Below are positions 60,001 to 64,000 of a stretch of 64,000 nt of DNA, piece by piece (the stretch's first letter is position 1; each line of letters begins with the position of its first letter). The stretch covers positions 85,638,501-85,702,500 of the forward strand of contig CM075674.1 of assembly GCA_037962975.1 (NCBI GenBank), read 5' to 3'. Under the pieces are notes generated by a model. The model had not been told where the DNA came from. It ran no database searches and saw only the letters and a list, made by a program, of their open reading frames with translations. The translations under genes were made by a program, and so were the position numbers. This stretch comes from Clitoria ternatea (lineage: Eukaryota; Streptophyta; Magnoliopsida; Fabales; Fabaceae).

Positions 60001-61610
60001 AGTAAAGATTACCATATTTGCCGAGTGAGAACTGTCGTATTCTGAGTGAAATTTGTTATATTCGTGTGTGTGAACCGTTATACTTGCCGAGTGTGAATTA
60101 CTTGCCGAATGTGATTTGTTAGAATTGCCGAGTATGCTTTGTCATAATTGCCAAGTATGATTTGCTATATTGGCCGAGTATGATTTGCTATAGTCTTCGA
60201 GTATGATCTGCAATTGTGGATGAAGCAATCGGATGGAGTTATATACATGTAAATTGTTAATTTCCGTTCTAGATTAATTATGATGTCAAACACTCACCCT
60301 TGCTATGGTTTTCAATTTAGTAACTAGTGACAGGGAAGAGGTCGGAGCCATGGAGGTGCGCCAAGCGGGGGATTGATGCCAAGGCACCGAGTGATTTTGA
60401 ATGAATTGTGTAATAGATATATGTATAACAAGTTTTCCGAGTGTGTGCTGCTACATGTTGCCTGTATGATTGAACTCATTTTGAATCGGTATGCTGATTG
60501 GTGTGAATATAAATTTATGATGCTAATGTGGTTGGTGTTGAGATGTATGAGCATGATGTAGATAGTTGGGTCATGTATGAATTGTTTGTTGTAGTTGATT
60601 ACTGGGGTAAATCTAGCCCGAGTGGATTCAGCTTTGTCCAAGCGAGAGCCGATTGGTTTGATGCCTATTTCGCTCAAGTATTCCTCGTCCCTTTCCGAGT
60701 GAAGAATAACCGACAGATCCTCTTTTGAGTGGAAGGTTAGGGTGTCCCCGAGTGAACTATGGCCGAGGGAATCACTTCCGAGTGAAGAAAGATTAGAGTG
60801 TTTCCGAGTGAAGATCAGAGTGTCCCTGAGTGAGAGTTGACCGAGTGGACCTATTTCCGAGTGAAACCCGACTTGTTGACTTTTCTTGTAAGTCTTGTCC
60901 GCCCAGGTTTAAAGTGTAGCATTCGCCCAAGCGAGTCGGATCTCGCCAAAGCGACCTTCTCGGCTTTCGCCCAAGCGCACCTGGGTCTCGCTCAGGCGGA
61001 TGACCCCTGACTCTGTTTTCCTTCTTTCGCTGATTGAATCTTATTTTATTAATGATTTATTTCCGTTTAGTTATTATTATTTTGATTACGCTTTTATTAT
61101 TTTGAATATAATTAAGAAAAGCAAATATTATTTTATATTAAGGCTGAGTTGATTTTTTAAATGCGAAAAATTATTTCGAGAAATGATTAAACGGTTGTAT
61201 TAAAGGGTAATTTGACGCGGGTCGTCATAACCTCACGTTGTCTGTTATTAAACAGTTATATCAATTGATCGCATGCATTTTAAATAGCTCAATTGAGGTT
61301 AACAGAACATCTTATCCAAATTAATCTTAAATCGAATATTTTATATGAAATAAATAAATATTAACAGAACGTATCGCCCAAATTAATATTTTTACAAGAA
61401 AACTTATTATTTTTTTATAAAAAGATTGAAAATACCACAAGATTAATAAGACGTCTCGTCTAAATTAACCTGATCGTAGTAAAACAGTGTCTCCAAATTA
61501 AATAGCAACAATGTAAAACTAATTGAAATAAAACGAAGACATGCAAAAATTACTGAAATAGAAATGAGTCTGACATGAATTATTCTCACTCCTATGTATT
61601 CTCATGATAG

Positions 61611-63600
61611 AATAAGCCTATCCCTAGGTCATCCTTAAATCAAGTTGAACTCCTCATGTCAAATTCGGAAGCCATGATCCCTCAATGTAAATCCAAATCC
61701 TTGATCAATTCTTAGGTGATCAATCCAATAATAACCTTAAGAATAGAGAAATCCAATCAATCGTTGAATCTTCATGCATCACAATCATATATTACAATTC
61801 CCCGAGCATTGTTAAAGAGATCATCCTATTTTAGCCTTAGAAGGGGTCTAGCCACACATGATGAGATGAAAGATGTGGAGTGGGGTGGATGAGATGAACG
61901 AAGGTGTCATGGTAGCTAGTTGAAGCAAACAGAGATAGAGTTTGAATCTATATTTAATTGCTAAAACGAAGTAAATGATTAATTGATACATAATTGTAGC
62001 TATTTATAGACAAATGCATAAACAATGGTGTGGCCACGTAATTCCTACCATGCCCATGTGCATACAATTACAATTCAAATAAACAAAGGCACGAAGCGTG
62101 GCGTAGACACGCCCATCACGGGTGCATTAACGCACCTAAGAAAACTAGGGAAAATTAGCTAGGCGTGCCAACACTGCTTCCCAACGTGCTTATGCTCGTT
62201 AACAAAGAGTGCATAAAATTCTGATTACAGTCGGCGAGCCCACGTTGGTTTCTGGCATTACAATACCACTTTAAAGATCACAAAAATAGCATTTGGGCAT
62301 CGTAATGTTAAATCCTGACGTCGTAACACGCATCTTTGAGAGCCACCAGGTAGTACTAGATGTCCGTAAACATAACTTGAAGTTCATGATTATTGACTAG
62401 ACGTGGTAATGTTGAATCCTGGCATGCTCAATTTTTAATTCTAGCGTACTTACGCCTATTTTGACATACATACGCCTAAACCTAACTCCTTTGTTTTTCT
62501 TTTTCTCACCCCTTAAGTTGTTTTTATATAAAAAATAAAATAATTTATTAATAAAAATACAATTACAATCAATAATCTTATCAGTCATGCAATAATTACA
62601 AACACCTTATTTTTATCAATAATTATTGATTAATTAGCTTGAATAGTTAATAAATGATGAGAATTTAACTCAAATTATAGTTATAAAAATAATATTTTTT
62701 AGAGACTTATCATCTAGTAGAAAAATAATTCATCAATAAGCTGACGTACATAATTGAGAAATTTATCAAGTAAGAAAAACATAATTAAAACCCTTTTGCT
62801 ATAAAGTAAGTGATAATATAGTGTGAAAAACGTATAACTTTTGGGTTTGAGCTTTCAATGTCATCTTTTTTAGTGGAAATATGATAGGATGGGAGTACCC
62901 ACAGTGGGCACAATATATATTCCTTTTTGGCGTAGAATGTAAACAATGAGAGAAGATTAAAAGCTTTCTTTTTTCCATTGGAGTTGCACGTGAGATGACA
63001 GAAGGTTTATCCAGAGAGAGTTTGCAACGCGTTTTTTTGGGCAAAGAGAAAATTCTTAAAGGTTTAGATGAAATTTGTAAGATTAAAGACAAAGCGCGTT
63101 TTACTTAACCATATGATTGACATGTTTCATCTACCAAATCATTATTAACTACATTATTAAATATGTGATCATCACTAAAATCATGTGAAAAAACATTTAC
63201 CATCGTTTTTTAGATTAGCATTGTAATTTTTAATTTGGATATATAATAATCAAATTATAATTTTTTAAAGATAAAATTTAATATACGTAATCTTATATTC
63301 TGAAGATTATGGAAAAAACATTACTGGATTAACTATTTTCTATCTTTGTATTTTATTTTATTTTATCATCGTATATCAATTAATTTAAAATTGAAAAAAC
63401 AAACTTAATTACTATAAAACAAATACTTTCATTACCAAAAAAACAAATACTTTCGTATATAAAATAAAGTATTTAATTGGTTATTCTAGACAATTCAAAC
63501 AAAATCATTTGTTTATATAAAATTAAGTTTTTTTACAAAATTAATTAATTTTAAATCATTTTCCAAACATATATTATAATTGGTAATTTGGTCTTGGTAC
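61611..63600. other. Gene-free stretch
   Basis: A GC-richer part (62,030-62,480) with CACGAAGCGTGGCG and ACGGGTGCATTAACGCACC short inverted pairs looks like decayed repeat sequence. Open frames such as 62,799-63,092 (minus) show no recognisable motif. Confidence 0.45.
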
Positions 63601-64000
63601 AAACCCATGTCCAAAAACATAATATTGGCTACCCAATAGGTAACATGTCACCGATATAAATGGTAATTGGGTATGTCCCTTAAAGCATACTAGCCCGCAC
63701 CCTCCACATTTAGGTCATTTATGATTGGTCTTTGAGAGAGGGTCGGAAATGCTAAGGACATACCAGACCTAAAAACTACAAGCATGTCAGATAAGATTGA
63801 GCCTATGATAGCCTTTCCGTATTAAATAGATAGGCGTTGACAAATGTCACATCAAAGTTGGTCCCCAACCAACGCCTATAAATATCTGTATTCAATACAC
63901 ACAAGGTAACATATTTTAATGCCCATAATGCTCCAGTATTGACTTAAGCTTCAAAGTGTTCTTGCAAGTGATACCCAAATTCACCCATCGACGCGAATAT
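63600..64000 (+). mobile_element. Probable LTR promoter region, cut by window end
   Basis: GC-richer U3-like sequence, a GCCTATAAATATC TATA box (63,874-63,886), then leader-like sequence to the window end. The pattern resembles the U3-R part of a plant LTR retrotransposon; start and family were not determined. Confidence 0.4.

Larger units (their letters stand above)
57886..61229 (+). mobile_element. Long LTR (TGTAACATCC family), copy E (TSD ACCTC)
   Basis: Starts TGTAACATCCCGG, ends GGGTCGTCATA, and is flanked by perfect ACCTC at 57,881-57,885 and 61,230-61,234 within a family 2 LTR. Order of parts: AT-rich start, CTTTAAATAATAAAACC box (58,151), CTT-rich leader, GGTAAGGGGGGTGTCCGGG (58,465), paired GGATGAGTTGTATGTGAATG units (58,557 and 58,675), conserved AAGTCGG block (58,932-59,134), 22/45/89-bp satellite (59,200-60,000), CCGAGTG repeats to 60,230, conserved AACACTCACCC block (60,268-60,338), second CCGAGTG group and CGCCCAAGCGAG motifs (60,610-61,010). 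No proteins and no internal region, so it is read as a solo LTR of about 3.3 kb. Confidence 0.85.
57687..61610 (-). mobile_element. LTR family 2, split by the long LTR
   Basis: Left part 57,687-57,885 starts TGTCGCGACCCAGATC and matches 11,318-11,520; right part 61,230 to about 61,610 resumes with ACCTCACGTTGTC and matches 11,520-12,010. Putting the two parts side by side leaves exactly one ACCTC, proving that the 3.3-kb piece between them is an insertion. The right portion stops matching near 61,610, so the far end is truncated or replaced; a second CTAAT (left flank 57,682-57,686) was not found. Confidence 0.85.

Noticed and set aside
62799..63092. 97-residue minus-strand open frame with some Cys and His
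   Set aside because: The Cys/His spacing fits no zinc-finger pattern I know, and codon use is AT-driven.

Overview
The window is plant nuclear DNA. It is AT-rich, has two spliced genes, and most of the rest is layered retrotransposon and DNA-transposon debris. Palindromes of the type GTAATCGATTAC near 49.7 kb, the CTCGCTCAAGCGAG-type palindromes and the repeat spectrum suggest a papilionoid legume, probably the Vigna/Phaseolus side. That species guess is recalled knowledge plus inference; I could not test it.

Genes. (1) 34,861-37,228, minus strand: a complete five-exon gene for subunit d of the mitochondrial F1Fo ATP synthase (168 aa). All four introns are GT-AG and in phase, and a TGGGCC/GGCCCA site II palindrome lies upstream. 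(2) 22,553-25,143, plus strand: an F-box/LRR-type protein gene of three predicted exons (383 aa). An orphan promoter plus non-coding exon-like segment with three GCCCAC boxes lies at 18.9-19.05 kb, with no coding exon attached.

Repeats, left to right. 0-3.8 kb: a reverse-oriented element of a long-LTR family (ends TGTAACATCC), broken by other LTRs. 5,869-15,495: a complete but decayed Ty1/copia element in reverse, with matching LTRs, PBS, polypurine tract and a perfect GCTTT target-site duplication (TSD); it carries a nested solo LTR (TSD CTCTC). 16.8 kb: tRNA-derived SINE candidate. 17.4-18.6 kb: Ty3/gypsy integrase tail and probable LTR. 25.4-29.7 kb: a second, shortened copia element just downstream of the F-box gene, split between RT and RNase H by a solo LTR (TSD CAAAG). 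30,084-31,966: PIF/Harbinger-like element (TSD TAA) with a GC-rich passenger segment. 37,979-38,737: solo LTR (TSD TTTAT) upstream of the ATP synthase gene. 40.3-45.8 kb: mosaic of CCGAGTG-rich repeats that switches strand several times and ends in a 641-bp tandem duplication. 47,036-49,984 and 57,886-61,229: two long LTRs of the TGTAACATCC family; the second is nested in another LTR (TSD ACCTC) and contains a hierarchical 22/45/89-bp satellite.

I found no CRISPR array, operon, rRNA gene or convincing new protein-coding system. The best candidates for something undescribed are the long-LTR family, with a conserved block iterating AAGTCGG and lineage-specific satellite growth, and the polarity-switching CCGAGTG mosaic. 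Most other long open frames are chance or simple-sequence frames and are not annotated.
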